NCBI RefSeq assembly: GCF_000308635.1
Contig: NZ_BAGD01000119.1
Span: forward strand, 22,450 to 86,449
Direction: 5' to 3'
DNA from: Nocardia otitidiscaviarum NBRC 14405
GTDB taxonomy: Bacteria; Actinomycetota; Actinomycetes; Mycobacteriales; Mycobacteriaceae
Length of the DNA stretch: 64,000 nucleotides
Both the position numbers and the translations under genes were made by a program. Shown in pieces: positions 1 through 8,644 of the stretch (the first letter of the stretch is position 1; every line of letters starts with the position of its first letter). The notes beneath the pieces were generated by a model. That model saw only the letters and a list, made by a program, of their open reading frames with translations. It had not been told where the DNA came from and made no database searches.

Positions 1-1087
1 GGACCGTGCGGGCCAGCGCGACCACATCCGACGCCTTGGCCGCACCGCGATTCGTCAAGGCCAGGGTGTGCTTCGTGGACAGCCGTGCCGGGGCCGACTC
101 GTCCGGGAATCCCTTCGCGAAACCCGCGCGCTCGATGAGCCAGCCCGCCGAGAACTTCACGCCGTCCGGGGCGGGATAGGTGGGCACCGCCACATCCGGA
201 CCCACCCGGGCGGCGATCGCCGCACGCACCTCGTCCACACGGGCGGCGGGCACCACCGGGTTGGTGAAGAACGAGCCCGCGCTCCAGGTGTCGTGATCGG
301 CCGGATCCAGCACCATGCCCTTGCCCGCGCGCAACCGCAACACCGCCGCGCGGACGTCGGCGGCGGGACGGGACTCACCCTCCTCGGCGCCGAGGGCGGC
401 GGCCAGCTCGCGGTAGCGCAGGGGTGCGCTGGAACCGTCGGCACGCAGGGCGAATTCGACGGCCAGCACGACCGCGTGATCACTGTGCTTGAGCACCGAG
501 GTGCGATAGCCGAAACCGAGTTCGGACGGCTGCACCCAGGCGATCTCCCCGGACGCCCGATCCAGCAGCTGGACGCGGGTGAGCAGGCTCGCGACCTCGA
601 CGCCGTACGCACCGACGTTCTGCACCGGCGTCGCACCAGCGGAACCCGGGATGCCGGACAGGCATTCGAGACCGCCGTACCCGGCGGCGACTGTCGCGGC
701 GACCACGGCATCCCAGTTCGCGCCCGCCTCGGCGATCACGCGCACCGCATCGCCCCCACCCGCCGTATCGGACCCACCGTCCGTGCCCGCCTGGATTCGC
801 ACGCCCTCGGTGGCGATCCGCACCACCACACCGGGGAATCCTTCGTCGGCGACGAGGAGGTTCGAGCCGCCCGCGACCAGCAGCACCGGGATGTCGGCGG
901 CGTCCAGGGCGCGGACCGTCGCCACCAGCGCCTCCGTGCCGGCGCAATCCGCGACGGGGGCCGGGCCGCCCACCCGCAGGGTCGTCAGCTCCGCCAGCGG
1001 TACCGCGTCGCGCAGTCGCGCGCCGGTCGTCGCCAGCATGTCCCGCAGGTGCTCGAACGGCACCACCCGAGAAGTACGCACAGGCAC
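1..1087 (-). CDS. murB: UDP-N-acetylmuramate dehydrogenase MurB (3' end cut by window)
   Basis: FAD-dependent reduction of UDP-GlcNAc-enolpyruvate to UDP-MurNAc in cytoplasmic peptidoglycan precursor synthesis. The minus-strand frame is open from the window edge to a GTG at 1087 and shows MurB landmarks in order: TTLRVGGPA, the FAD-loop AGGSNLLVAD, LECLSGIPGSAGATPVQNVGA, FGYRTSVLK, the catalytic-serine segment AGSFFTNPVV, YPAPDGVKFSAGWLIERAGF and the C-terminal STKHTLALTNRG. About 362 codons are present; the family's last 20 or so residues lie outside the window. A later ATG at 1039 is an alternative start close to where family homology begins. Only 20 bp separate the GTG from the divergent DUF2505 start. 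Confidence 0.95.
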   Translation of the reverse strand, partial: MPVRTSRVVPFEHLRDMLATTGARLRDAVPLAELTTLRVGGPAPVADCAGTEALVATVRALDAADIPVLLVAGGSNLLVADEGFPGVVVRIATEGVRIQAGTDGGSDTAGGGDAVRVIAEAGANWDAVVAATVAAGYGGLECLSGIPGSAGATPVQNVGAYGVEVASLLTRVQLLDRASGEIAWVQPSELGFGYRTSVLKHSDHAVVLAVEFALRADGSSAPLRYRELAAALGAEEGESRPAADVRAAVLRLRAGKGMVLDPADHDTWSAGSFFTNPVVPAARVDEVRAAIAARVGPDVAVPTYPAPDGVKFSAGWLIERAGFAKGFPDESAPARLSTKHTLALTNRGAAKASDVVALARTV

Positions 1088-1107
1088 AGACGGTAGCGTG
1101 TCCCCCC

Positions 1108-1593
1108 ATGGCGACACCTCTGGCCTTCACCGGGCGCTCCGCCCACTCCGCCGCGTCCGTACGCGCGGCCTTCGCCAATGAGCAGTATTGGAAGGACCGC
1201 GTCGAGCAGGTCGGCGGCGTCAACGCGCGCATCGAATCCATCGCCATCGACGGCGAGCGGGTGCACGTGGAGCTCGTCCAGACCATTCCCCCCGCGGACC
1301 TGCCCGCCCAGATCACCGCGATCAAACCGGACGGGCTGGTCATTCCGCGGACCGAGGTCTGGAACGGCTCGTCGGGCACCTTCACCGCGCGGGTCGACGG
1401 CGCGCCCGCCGAGGTGAGCGGCACCCTCACCCTCAGCGCGGACGGTACCGGCTCCACCTACGTGGTCGACGGCAACATCGAGGTCAAGATCCCGCTCTTC
1501 GGCCGCAAGATCGAAGCCGCCATCCAGGAGAACCTGAGCGACCTGCTGGTCCGCGAGGCCGAGTTCACCGACAATTGGCTGTCTTCGCACTGA
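1108..1593 (+). CDS. DUF2505 family protein (first of two)
   Basis: A 161-residue protein of the actinobacterial DUF2505 family, small soluble START/SRPBCC-like proteins of unknown role. It begins with a PLAFTGRSAHSAASVRAAF helix-strand unit, continues in alternating beta segments and ends in the typical IPLFGRKIEAAIQENLSDLL helix. It has no signal peptide and no membrane segment. It is divergent from murB, and a second DUF2505 gene follows 31 bp downstream on the same strand. In M. tuberculosis a single such gene (Rv0481c, from memory) also neighbours murB. A hydrophobic-ligand-binding role is inference from the fold only. Confidence 0.85.
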   Translation: MATPLAFTGRSAHSAASVRAAFANEQYWKDRVEQVGGVNARIESIAIDGERVHVELVQTIPPADLPAQITAIKPDGLVIPRTEVWNGSSGTFTARVDGAPAEVSGTLTLSADGTGSTYVVDGNIEVKIPLFGRKIEAAIQENLSDLLVREAEFTDNWLSSH

Positions 1594-1624
1594 CCGCGGC
1601 TATCCGCCGGTAACCTCACCGCTC

Positions 1625-2140
1625 ATGGCCCGCCGACTCGACTACTCCGCCCGCTATCCGCTGCACACCACCGAAGAGGTCTACACGGCTCTGTCCAGCC
1701 GCCCCTACTGGGATGCGCGGATCGAGGAGATGCGGAAATACTCACCCAACGACGTGGTGAACCTGACGGCGGGCGACGACGGAATCGAGGTGGTGCTGCG
1801 TCATGTGCTGCCGCGCGACATGCTGCCGCCCATGGCGCAGACCGTCATGCGCGGCGATATGACCATCACCCGCACCGAGCACTACGGCCCGTTCGGGCCC
1901 GAGGTGCACGGCACCTATACCGCGGAAATCCCGAACGGGCCGGGCACGCTCGGCGGGAAACTGCACCTGTTCCCCACCGAGATCGGCTGCACCCTGCGCA
2001 TCTCCTCCCGGGCGCAGGTGCACATCCCGTTCTTCGGAACCAAGCTCGAACAACTGCTGCTCGTGAACCTGATCGACCTGTTCCGGGCGGAAGCCGAAAT
2101 GACACAGCGGTGGCTGGACGAGCTGAAACCCGTCCACTAG
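1625..2140 (+). CDS. DUF2505 family protein (second, paralogue)
   Basis: A 171-residue paralogue of the preceding gene, with the same architecture: an N-terminal RLDYSARYPLHTTEEVYTAL segment, a central EHYGPFGPEVHGTYTAEIPN strand region and the diagnostic C-terminal helix after VHIPFFGTKLEQLL. The proteins are clearly related but diverged, so the duplication is not recent. It starts 31 bp after the first copy and its 3' end overlaps the methyltransferase frame by 31 bp if that gene starts at its GTG, which implies one transcript. Function is unknown; ligand binding is inferred from the fold. Confidence 0.85.
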   Translation: MARRLDYSARYPLHTTEEVYTALSSRPYWDARIEEMRKYSPNDVVNLTAGDDGIEVVLRHVLPRDMLPPMAQTVMRGDMTITRTEHYGPFGPEVHGTYTAEIPNGPGTLGGKLHLFPTEIGCTLRISSRAQVHIPFFGTKLEQLLLVNLIDLFRAEAEMTQRWLDELKPVH

Positions 2141-2907
2141 CCAAGCCCATCGGCACCATCACGCGCGGCACCACCGGCATCAACCGGTTGCGGCGCGGTG
2201 ACCGGTGGCTGGTCCACGACGAACTGGTAACCGGGCGGCTGCTGGCCGCGACGCGGCCGCTGGTCGTGGACCTCGGCTACGGGGCCATGCCGGTCACGAC
2301 GCTGGAATTGGCCGCGCGGCTGCGCACGGTGCGCGCCGATATTCGCGTGGTGGGGTTGGAGATCGACCCCGAGCGGGTGGTGCCCGGCCGCGACGGCGTC
2401 GAATTCGCGCGCGGGGGTTTCGAATTGGCGGGCCTGCGGCCGGATCTGGTGCGGGCCTTCAATGTGCTGCGGCAGTATCCGGAATCGGCGGTGCCGGGGG
2501 CCTGGGACACCATCCTCGGGAATCTCGCGCCCCGCGGGCTGCTGCTGGACGGCACCTGCGACGAACTCGGGCGGCGGTGCGCGTGGGTGCTGCTCGACCG
2601 CGCCGGACCGCTCTCACTGACCCTCGCCTGGGATCCGTTCGATATCGAGAAACCCTCCGACCTCGCCGAACGACTGCCGAAAGTCCTGATCCACCGCAAT
2701 GTTCCGGGCGAACGCATCCACACGCTGCTGACCGCCGCCGATCGGGCCTGGGCCCACGCGGCACCGCTGGCGGTGTTCGGGCCGCGGGTGCGGTGGCGGC
2801 ACGCGGCGAATCTGCTGCGGCAGGAGGGCTTTCCGCTGCGGGCCTACCGGCGGCGGCTGCGCGACTGTGTGCTGTCGGTGCCGTGGGCGGCCGTCGCGCC
2901 GCGGTGA
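2110..2907 (+). CDS. class I SAM-dependent methyltransferase-like protein
   Basis: A 265-residue protein with a Rossmann-type methyltransferase core: PLVVDLGYGAMPVTTLELAA (motif I, about residues 50-70) and RVVGLEIDPERV (acidic ribose-contacting residue, about 80-92). The segment GLRPDLVRAFNVLRQYPE and the later WDTILGNLAPRGLLLDGTCDE resemble motifs IV-V. The substrate cannot be read from the sequence. The GTG start used overlaps the upstream DUF2505 gene; RGTTGINRLRRGDRW, about 20 residues in, looks like where the conserved part begins, so the start is uncertain. It ends about 160 bp before the convergent gene at 3065. Confidence 0.7.
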   Translation: MAGRAETRPLAKPIGTITRGTTGINRLRRGDRWLVHDELVTGRLLAATRPLVVDLGYGAMPVTTLELAARLRTVRADIRVVGLEIDPERVVPGRDGVEFARGGFELAGLRPDLVRAFNVLRQYPESAVPGAWDTILGNLAPRGLLLDGTCDELGRRCAWVLLDRAGPLSLTLAWDPFDIEKPSDLAERLPKVLIHRNVPGERIHTLLTAADRAWAHAAPLAVFGPRVRWRHAANLLRQEGFPLRAYRRRLRDCVLSVPWAAVAPR

Positions 2908-3064
2908 GTGGAATCCGGCGAGCAGCCCGACCGTCGTGCGGGACATCAACACTCGGGCGGGTCGCGCCGCGCGGGTCGCGGCGAACCCCCCGTGCTGGGT
3001 GGCTGCCTCCCAGCGGACGGGAACCGCAGTCGAGCCGGTGGCGGCAGCGCGCAGATCGGCGGGC

Positions 3065-4570
3065 TCAGCGCGGGCGGAGGTGGCGTTCGCCGAAGTCGCG
3101 CACCGCGTCCAGGCAGCCGAGGAGGGTGGAGGGGGCCAGCAGGGAACTCGGTTGGAAGGGCTGCCGCCAGAGGCCGCCGTGCGCGGCGCCGGTGGTGAAG
3201 AGGGCTTCCGGGTTGGGGTCGGGGTTCGGGGGCGGGTCGAACAGGTCGGCCACCAGTTTGGCGGCCAGCAGGGTGCGGGCCGTCGACGGTTCGAACACCT
3301 CTATGCCGTAGTGGTCGATGCCTCGCAACGTGATCGGGCGCAGCGTGGCCTCGCGGATATCGGTGGGCCAGGCGGGCGGGGCGACCGTATAGGAGACCGT
3401 GCCACCGGCGGCACGGGTCAGTACGGCGCGCCAGCGCGGAAGGCGTTGGGCCAGGGCGTAATCCGGGCCGAGGATGGTTGGCAGGTTGTCGAACAGGCCC
3501 CATTCCTCGCCGTCGGCGGTGCGGACCGGCTCCGGATAGTTCGGGTGATACACCGGCCAGGGGGTCACGCGGCGCAACGCATCCTGCACCGTGCCGCGCA
3601 CGCCCCGGCCGGTCGAGTGCTCCCGCGCCGCCGCCAGCACCGCCGGGGGCACCGCGTAGCAGTCGGTGGACGCGCCCAGATAGGCGAGCGCGGTATCCGG
3701 GCGGGCATGCCGTACCGCCTCGGCGAGCACATCGGCCGCCGCGGACAGGCGCACCCCGGCCGCGCCCGGATTGCTCGCGTACAGGCCAAGCACCGGGCGG
3801 GCGTCGGCATGGGCGAGTATCCAACGAACCAGCGTCGGAAAGTGTTTGGTGAGATCCGCGCCCGGACCGGACTCGGTGAGCGGGAAACGCAGCGAGCCCG
3901 CGCGGGCTCGCGCCAGGGCGTGCAGGCGATCCCAGCGAAAGCGGCCCGGCCGGTCCACCGCCAAAACCTCCGCACCCCAGGACAACAGCGGCCGCAAGGG
4001 AGCGAGATGCGCGGACGCGCCCACCACCGTCAGCCGGAAACCGGGCAGCGACAGCCACTCCGGATGGTCGACGACCCGCTCCACCGCCGCCGCGAAACCC
4101 GGCTCCACGATGCCGTCGCGCCGCCAGTCGGCCAGCTGCCGCCGCAACCGTTCCTCCGCCAGCACCTCACCGCGATACGGCACCTCCAGCCGCCGCACCG
4201 GTTCGGCCTCGCCGTCGATGCGCCCGGTGGCCAGATCCGTATCGTCGGCCTCCGCCGCCACATTCACCGATCGCAGCGATGTCACCCGACGGCCCGCCGC
4301 GAACCGCAGCATGGTGCGCAGCGACGCCAACCCCTCCTCGGCGATACCCAGCGACACCGCCGGCGCGGACACCGCCAACGCCGTCACACCGCGAAACACC
4401 CCGCGATACCCGCGCCGCCAATCCCGGCACGTCTCCACCGACTGCGCCAGATCCGCGTCGAACCGCCGCACCGCATCGGCCACCACCGCGGCGGTGAACA
4501 TATCCGCGACCCGATCCGGCGGCCCCGGGGGAAAGCTCAGATCCCACGCACCACAGCCGACCTTCCCCAT
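3065..4570 (-). CDS. conserved hypothetical protein, Rossmann-like core
   Basis: A 501-residue protein that I do not recognise as a characterised family. No signal peptide or long membrane helix is evident. Around residues 180-215 FRLTVVGASAHLAPLRPLL followed by WGAEVLAVDRPGR looks like the beta-alpha-beta start of a nucleotide-binding Rossmann fold, although the glycine pattern (VVGASA) is minimal. A second conserved-looking part has PNYPEPVRTADGEEWGLFDN and LPTILGPDYALAQRLPRWRA. The C-terminus carries a Pro/Asn-rich linker (PPPNPDPNPEA). It is convergent with the methyltransferase and followed upstream by a 388-bp gap. An oxidoreductase-like role is possible but not established. Confidence 0.7.
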   Translation of the reverse strand: MGKVGCGAWDLSFPPGPPDRVADMFTAAVVADAVRRFDADLAQSVETCRDWRRGYRGVFRGVTALAVSAPAVSLGIAEEGLASLRTMLRFAAGRRVTSLRSVNVAAEADDTDLATGRIDGEAEPVRRLEVPYRGEVLAEERLRRQLADWRRDGIVEPGFAAAVERVVDHPEWLSLPGFRLTVVGASAHLAPLRPLLSWGAEVLAVDRPGRFRWDRLHALARARAGSLRFPLTESGPGADLTKHFPTLVRWILAHADARPVLGLYASNPGAAGVRLSAAADVLAEAVRHARPDTALAYLGASTDCYAVPPAVLAAAREHSTGRGVRGTVQDALRRVTPWPVYHPNYPEPVRTADGEEWGLFDNLPTILGPDYALAQRLPRWRAVLTRAAGGTVSYTVAPPAWPTDIREATLRPITLRGIDHYGIEVFEPSTARTLLAAKLVADLFDPPPNPDPNPEALFTTGAAHGGLWRQPFQPSSLLAPSTLLGCLDAVRDFGERHLRPR

Positions 4571-4958
4571 GATCAGTCACCATGCCACGAACCGGATTCC
4601 GGCGCGACCCCGCCGACGCCGCACCCACCACATGCCGTGACCGACATCGAACCTCCGGACTCGATACGCCGCACGAGCCCGGCCCACGAGCCGACGGTGA
4701 TGCCACACCGGCCGATACATGACGCCACCCAGCCAACCCTCCGCTCGTCCACAGCGGACAGTCCCGACCGGCGGCCCTGCGACACGAGCAACGCTGTCGG
4801 GCGTTGACGCGTGGACGAAGGCGCCGACGACTGAGGCGTGCCGCAGCCGCGGTCAGACGCAGGCGCGGACGCAGCCAGAAGCAAGCGCGGACGCAGCCAG
4901 ATACGGGCGTCGACGCAGCCGAGCGCGAGCGCGGGGCACGGTCAGGCGCCGGTGCGGT
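4571..4958. other. 388-bp gap without a convincing gene
   Basis: Lies between the convergently and divergently placed minus-strand genes at 3065-4570 and 4959-5561. Several short frames run through it but none has a start, ribosome site and protein-like composition together. It contains the three-copy 22-bp repeat at 4866-4923. The promoter of the gene ending at 3065 should lie at its left side. Confidence 0.6.
4866..4923. repeat. three imperfect 22-bp tandem repeats
   Basis: The 15-mer GCGGACGCAGCCAGA occurs at 4866-4880 and exactly again at 4888-4902; a degenerate third copy (GTCGACGCAGCCGA) starts at 4910, so the spacing is 22 bp. Fainter traces precede it. The period is not a multiple of three and no gene covers it. 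Probably simple slippage-prone intergenic DNA. Confidence 0.7.
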
Positions 4959-5561
4959 TCACGCGCGGGCGAGGGCGCGGTGTAGGCGGGCGGCGGTGGG
5001 TGGGGGGAGGGCGGTGCAGGCGGTGCGGATGTCGGTGCTGGCGCAGCGGTCGATGGCTACCGCGTCGGCCACCACTTCGTCCAGGGCGGATTGGCCGATG
5101 CCGGTTTCGGCCAGGTCGAGGACCGTGCGCAGCGGGGTGGTGACCAGGAACGCGCCCGCCGACTGGATGTCGGAGCGGGTGAGGGCGCGGCGCAGGACCA
5201 CCAGGCGCGGGGAGAGCGGGAAGCGGCCCACCCCGGCGGAGATATGGACGTAGCGGGGGCGCAGGCGACCCAGACCGTGCAGTTCGGCGGCGCTGTGGTG
5301 GGAAACCGCGGCGGCGCCGTCGAACCAGGCCGACCACATGGCGTACTCGTCGAGCGGGCCGTCGGGCCAGTCGGTCAGGCGCAACAGGCCCACTCCGGCC
5401 CTGGACACCGTGCCGTCCCGCAAACCGTCGCGGACCTGGACCTCGCAGCCGGTGCGCAGCACCTGCCGGGTCGTGAAATACCCCGCGTGCCGGCCGGCCA
5501 GCTGCCGCAACGCCTGCCATCCGCGCCCGAAATCCCGCTCCGCTGCGGCTTCCCCAGCCAT
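4959..5561 (-). CDS. AbiEi-type antitoxin-like transcriptional regulator (no toxin partner seen)
   Basis: A 200-residue protein resembling the type IV toxin-antitoxin AbiEi family. The N-terminal winged-helix region contains LAGRHAGYFTTRQVLRTG and the adjoining VRDGLRDGTVSRAGVGLLRL, and the middle carries the typical AAAVSHHSAAELHGLGRL and PLRTVLDLAE segments. In classical AbiE systems this protein represses its operon and neutralises the nucleotidyltransferase toxin AbiEii. No AbiEii gene lies on either side, and actinobacterial genomes often carry such solitary copies, so a regulatory role independent of a toxin is likely. The ATG at 5561 gives the full N-terminal domain. Confidence 0.75.
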   Translation of the reverse strand: MAGEAAAERDFGRGWQALRQLAGRHAGYFTTRQVLRTGCEVQVRDGLRDGTVSRAGVGLLRLTDWPDGPLDEYAMWSAWFDGAAAVSHHSAAELHGLGRLRPRYVHISAGVGRFPLSPRLVVLRRALTRSDIQSAGAFLVTTPLRTVLDLAETGIGQSALDEVVADAVAIDRCASTDIRTACTALPPPTAARLHRALARA

Positions 5562-5673
5562 GTGAAACAGGTTACGCCGCTCTTTGTGCGTTATGTCACA
5601 TTCCGCCCGGGTTCGGTCAACACCTCATCGGAAGCACAGAGCCCACACAGAAACCTCGGGAAGAATCGCCCCC

Positions 5674-7110
5674 ATGAGCTCGAAACCCACCTCGGACGAC
5701 GCGGCCGAGCGCGATACCGGCGCGCCTCACGCCTCGGACCCGGACGCCACCCTGGTCGGCGGCACCGGAAACGAAGTGAGCCACGAGCCGGGCACCGCCC
5801 TACCGGACCCCACCGCCGAACACAGACCAGAAGCACCCGGCGGCGACCATGCCACCGAGATCCTCGGCACCGGCGAGACCGCCCACAACGCCCGACCGGC
5901 GCACGCCCCCGACGCACCCGGAGCCGACGACACCACGCGGGCATTCGGAGACCGCGAGTCGGTCTCGGACTCGGCACCGACCGAAGTACTCGGCGCGAAC
6001 CCGACGGCCGGAAACAACGACACCACCACGGCATTCCCCGGCCGTGTGTCCGTGTCCGACTCGGCGCCCACCGAAGTACTGGGCAACTCCCCCGATGCCG
6101 CATACCCGCAGCACGCCGAAATGCGCGGGGCACAGGAGAATCCGGCCGATCACCGCACCGAGGTGCTCGGTCCGACCGGCGGTCCGAATCCGTCTGGCCA
6201 CCAGGACACCGCGGCGCTCGGGGCGGCGGGCGATCCGTACCCGTCCGACCGCCAGGACACCACGGCGCTGGGACCGTACGGCACCGAGACCTTCGACGCG
6301 GCCGCTCTGGCGGCGGGCGCGGCACCAGGCGGTGAACAGCAGCCGCCGACCACTCCCCCGCCGCCGGTGGGGCCGAATGCCGCTGGCTCCGGAGGAGGTT
6401 CGTCCTGGATGCGTGGTCGCACCCTGCTCGTCGTCGCCCTGGTGGTCTCGCTGCTCGCCATCGCCGCCCTGGCCGGTGGTGAGGCGTACGCGCGGCGGAC
6501 CGTGGAGAACTGCATCACCTCCCAGTTCGAACAGGAGATGGGGTCCAGGATCGACGTGTCCTTCGGGGCCAAACCCATGCTCATCACCATGTTCGACGGC
6601 AAGGTGTCGTCGGTGACGGTGAACAGCGACGACACCAAATTCGGTCCCGCCGTGGGCATGGTGGTGCACGCGAAGTTCAACGACATCGAAGTGGTGGACA
6701 ACGGGCGCGGCGGCGGCACCATCGGCAGTTCCTCCGCCGACGTCACCTGGAGCAACGACGGCATCGCGAAAACCTTGGGCGGCTTGGTTTCCGGAGTCCA
6801 GTCCAATCCGACCAAGGACACGCTGACCTTCGCGGTGCTGGGTGGACTCGCGGGCCTCGAGGTCAAGCCTCAGGTGGTCGGCGGCAAGGTGGAGGTCACC
6901 ACCGAAGCGGCCTCGCTGCTCGGCTTCGGCCTGCCCACCGATCTGGTCGAGGGCATCGTCGACCTGATGGCGGAGAGCCTGCAGAGCTACCCGATGGGCC
7001 TGCGGCCCACCGAGGTCCAGGTCACCGACAGCGGCCTGCGCGTCCTGCTCGCGGGCGGCAAGACCGAACTGCCCGCCGCACAAGGGGATTCCTCCGACTT
7101 CCGCTGCTGA
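5674..7110 (+). CDS. LmeA-family (DUF2993) phospholipid-binding membrane protein
   Basis: A 478-residue protein in two parts. Residues 1 to about 240 are acidic, Pro/Thr/Gly-rich and probably disordered, with an approximate 30-residue (90-bp) duplication around the motif SVSDSAPTEVLG. One membrane helix follows (TLLVVALVVSLLAIAAL, about residues 248-266), then a DUF2993 domain starting at YARRTVENCITSQFEQEMG and including VSSVTVNSDDTKFGP and FGLPTDLVEGIVDLMAE. M. tuberculosis LmeA of this family binds phosphoinositides and supports mannan elongation in the periplasm. Position next to deoC matches Rv0479c (from memory). The ATG at 5674 follows a GGGAAGA-like ribosome site; longer frames start at 5584 but cross the promoter region. 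Confidence 0.8.
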   Translation: MSSKPTSDDAAERDTGAPHASDPDATLVGGTGNEVSHEPGTALPDPTAEHRPEAPGGDHATEILGTGETAHNARPAHAPDAPGADDTTRAFGDRESVSDSAPTEVLGANPTAGNNDTTTAFPGRVSVSDSAPTEVLGNSPDAAYPQHAEMRGAQENPADHRTEVLGPTGGPNPSGHQDTAALGAAGDPYPSDRQDTTALGPYGTETFDAAALAAGAAPGGEQQPPTTPPPPVGPNAAGSGGGSSWMRGRTLLVVALVVSLLAIAALAGGEAYARRTVENCITSQFEQEMGSRIDVSFGAKPMLITMFDGKVSSVTVNSDDTKFGPAVGMVVHAKFNDIEVVDNGRGGGTIGSSSADVTWSNDGIAKTLGGLVSGVQSNPTKDTLTFAVLGGLAGLEVKPQVVGGKVEVTTEAASLLGFGLPTDLVEGIVDLMAESLQSYPMGLRPTEVQVTDSGLRVLLAGGKTELPAAQGDSSDFRC

Positions 7111-7128
7111 GGTACGCACCGACAGCGC

Positions 7129-7153
7129 GCCGACCGGGCCGGACCTGGTCGGC
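7129..7153. terminator. hairpin between convergent lmeA-like gene and deoC
   Basis: GCCGACC (7129-7135) pairs with GGTCGGC (7147-7153) around an 11-nt loop in the short space after the DUF2993 gene and before the deoC stop. There is no T-tract, as is common in this group; it could serve either strand. Confidence 0.4.
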
Positions 7154-7219
7154 GTCGCCGTGCGAGCGGCCGTCCTGCGCGACGTCACCAGGCTCGGGCC
7201 GCGACGATTCGCCGCGGCA

Positions 7220-7897
7220 TCAGTCCGGGAACCCGGCCAGCACCTCGCGCGAGCGCGACAACCCGAGCCGGGTCGCCCCCGCCGCGATCATCTCCGCCGC
7301 CGCCTCCGCCGTGCGGATGCCGCCGCTGGCCTTGACGCCCAGACGGTCCCCGACCGTCTCGGCCATCAACCGCACCGCGTGCGCGCTCGCCCCGCCGGAC
7401 GGATGAAAACCGGTGGAGGTCTTCACGAAATCGGCTCCGGCGCGTTCGGCAGCCCGGCAGCATTCCACGATCGCGGCATCGGTGAGAGCCGCCGATTCGA
7501 TGATCACCTTGAGCAGTGCGCGGTCCCCGATGGCCTCGCGCACCGTGATGATGTCGCCCAGCACCGCGTTGAAATCCCCCGCCACCGCCGCGCCGACGTC
7601 GATGACCATATCCACCTCGTCCGCGCCCTGGTCCACCGACAGACGCGCCTCGGTGCCCTTGACCAGCGAATGATGCTTACCGGACGGAAAACCCGCGACG
7701 GTGGCCACCGCCAGACCGGGGGCGCGCAGCGGCAGCATGGACGGCGACACGCAGACCGCGAAGACGCCGAGGTCGCGGGCCTCGTCCACGAGCGCGGCCA
7801 CCTGCGCGGCGGTCGCCTCCGGTGCGAGCAGGGTGTGATCGATCAGTGCCGCCACGTCCCGGCGGGAAAGCTGTGCCATGGGCTGTGAGTTTGGCAT
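7220..7897 (-). CDS. deoC: deoxyribose-phosphate aldolase DeoC
   Basis: Class I aldolase that cleaves 2-deoxyribose-5-phosphate to acetaldehyde and glyceraldehyde-3-phosphate in deoxynucleoside catabolism. Family motifs are clear: ALIDHTLLAPEATAAQV, FAVCVSPSMLP, TVAGFPSGKHH, ADEVDMVIDVGA, LLKVIIESAAL, the Schiff-base lysine in FVKTSTGF, and GVKASGGIRTAEAA. The ATG at 7897 gives 225 residues, matching the usual actinobacterial length; an ATG six codons later (7879) is equally possible and neither has a strong ribosome site. A longer upstream frame reads Arg-rich antisense of the GNAT gene and is not credible. It is divergent from the GNAT gene. Confidence 0.95.
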   Translation of the reverse strand: MPNSQPMAQLSRRDVAALIDHTLLAPEATAAQVAALVDEARDLGVFAVCVSPSMLPLRAPGLAVATVAGFPSGKHHSLVKGTEARLSVDQGADEVDMVIDVGAAVAGDFNAVLGDIITVREAIGDRALLKVIIESAALTDAAIVECCRAAERAGADFVKTSTGFHPSGGASAHAVRLMAETVGDRLGVKASGGIRTAEAAAEMIAAGATRLGLSRSREVLAGFPD

Positions 7898-7950
7898 ATC
7901 GGTGGCAATTTCATTGCGAGTGCGGACCGCTGTCCCGCACACTCGTAGGT

Positions 7951-8514
7951 GTGCTGATTCGTCGCGAGCGTCCGGGCGACGTCGCCGCCATCGCCGCGGT
8001 GCACCGGAACGCCTTCGCCGCCCAGTACGCCAACGCCCACGGCGAGCCCTGGCCGGACGATGGCGCACCGGCGGCCCTCGCCGATCCCCCCGAGGTCGAT
8101 CTCGTCCGGCGGCTGCGCGACAACTCCGGATGGATGCCCACGCTCACCATGGTGGCCGAGATTCAGGACCGCGTGGTCGGCCATATCTGCCTCACGCGGG
8201 CCGCGGTCGGGCCGTTCCCGGTGCTGGCGCTCGGCCCGATCGGCGTATTGCCGGAATTCCAGAGCGGCGGCGTCGGCGCGGCCCTCATGCACGCGGCGCT
8301 GGGCGCGGCCGACGCACTCGACGAACCCCTGGTGGGCCTGCTGGGCAGTCTCGACTACTACCCGCGATTCGGCTTCGTGCCGGGTGCGCGGCTGAGCATC
8401 GTGCCGGACAATCCCGAATGGGCGTCGCATTTCCAGGTACGGCCGCTGAGCGCGTACGAGGACGAGATCAGCGGCGAGTTCCGCTACGCCGACCCGTTCT
8501 ACGCGCTGGGGTGA
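7951..8514 (+). CDS. GNAT family N-acetyltransferase
   Basis: A 187-residue GCN5-type acetyltransferase starting at a GTG. It shows the fold in order: LIRRERPGDVAAIAAVHRNAF, VVGHICLTRAAVG, the strand-4/acetyl-CoA loop LGPIGVLPEFQSGGVGAAL (Q-x-x-G-x-G/A type), and the strand-6 region LGSLDYYPRFGFVPG that is typical of the YhbS-like subgroup. Substrate is unknown. It is divergent from deoC across 53 bp and lies about 130 bp upstream of purU, so it could share a transcript with purU. Confidence 0.85.
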   Translation: MLIRRERPGDVAAIAAVHRNAFAAQYANAHGEPWPDDGAPAALADPPEVDLVRRLRDNSGWMPTLTMVAEIQDRVVGHICLTRAAVGPFPVLALGPIGVLPEFQSGGVGAALMHAALGAADALDEPLVGLLGSLDYYPRFGFVPGARLSIVPDNPEWASHFQVRPLSAYEDEISGEFRYADPFYALG

Positions 8515-8644
8515 CGCCGCGTCCCGGTCACCCCGGGCGGTACCGGCGGGCGACGGCCATCGTCCCGGCGGGATGGAAGGGCCGGACGCGGGTGGCGTCG
8601 CCCCTGACGGAGCTCACAGTGCCGCCCCTGGGAGGATGGCCGGT

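Noticed and set aside
2867..4807. A 646-codon plus-strand open frame
   Set aside because: Antisense to the 501-residue gene at 3065-4570; the composition is Arg/Gln/His-rich and it has no ribosome site.
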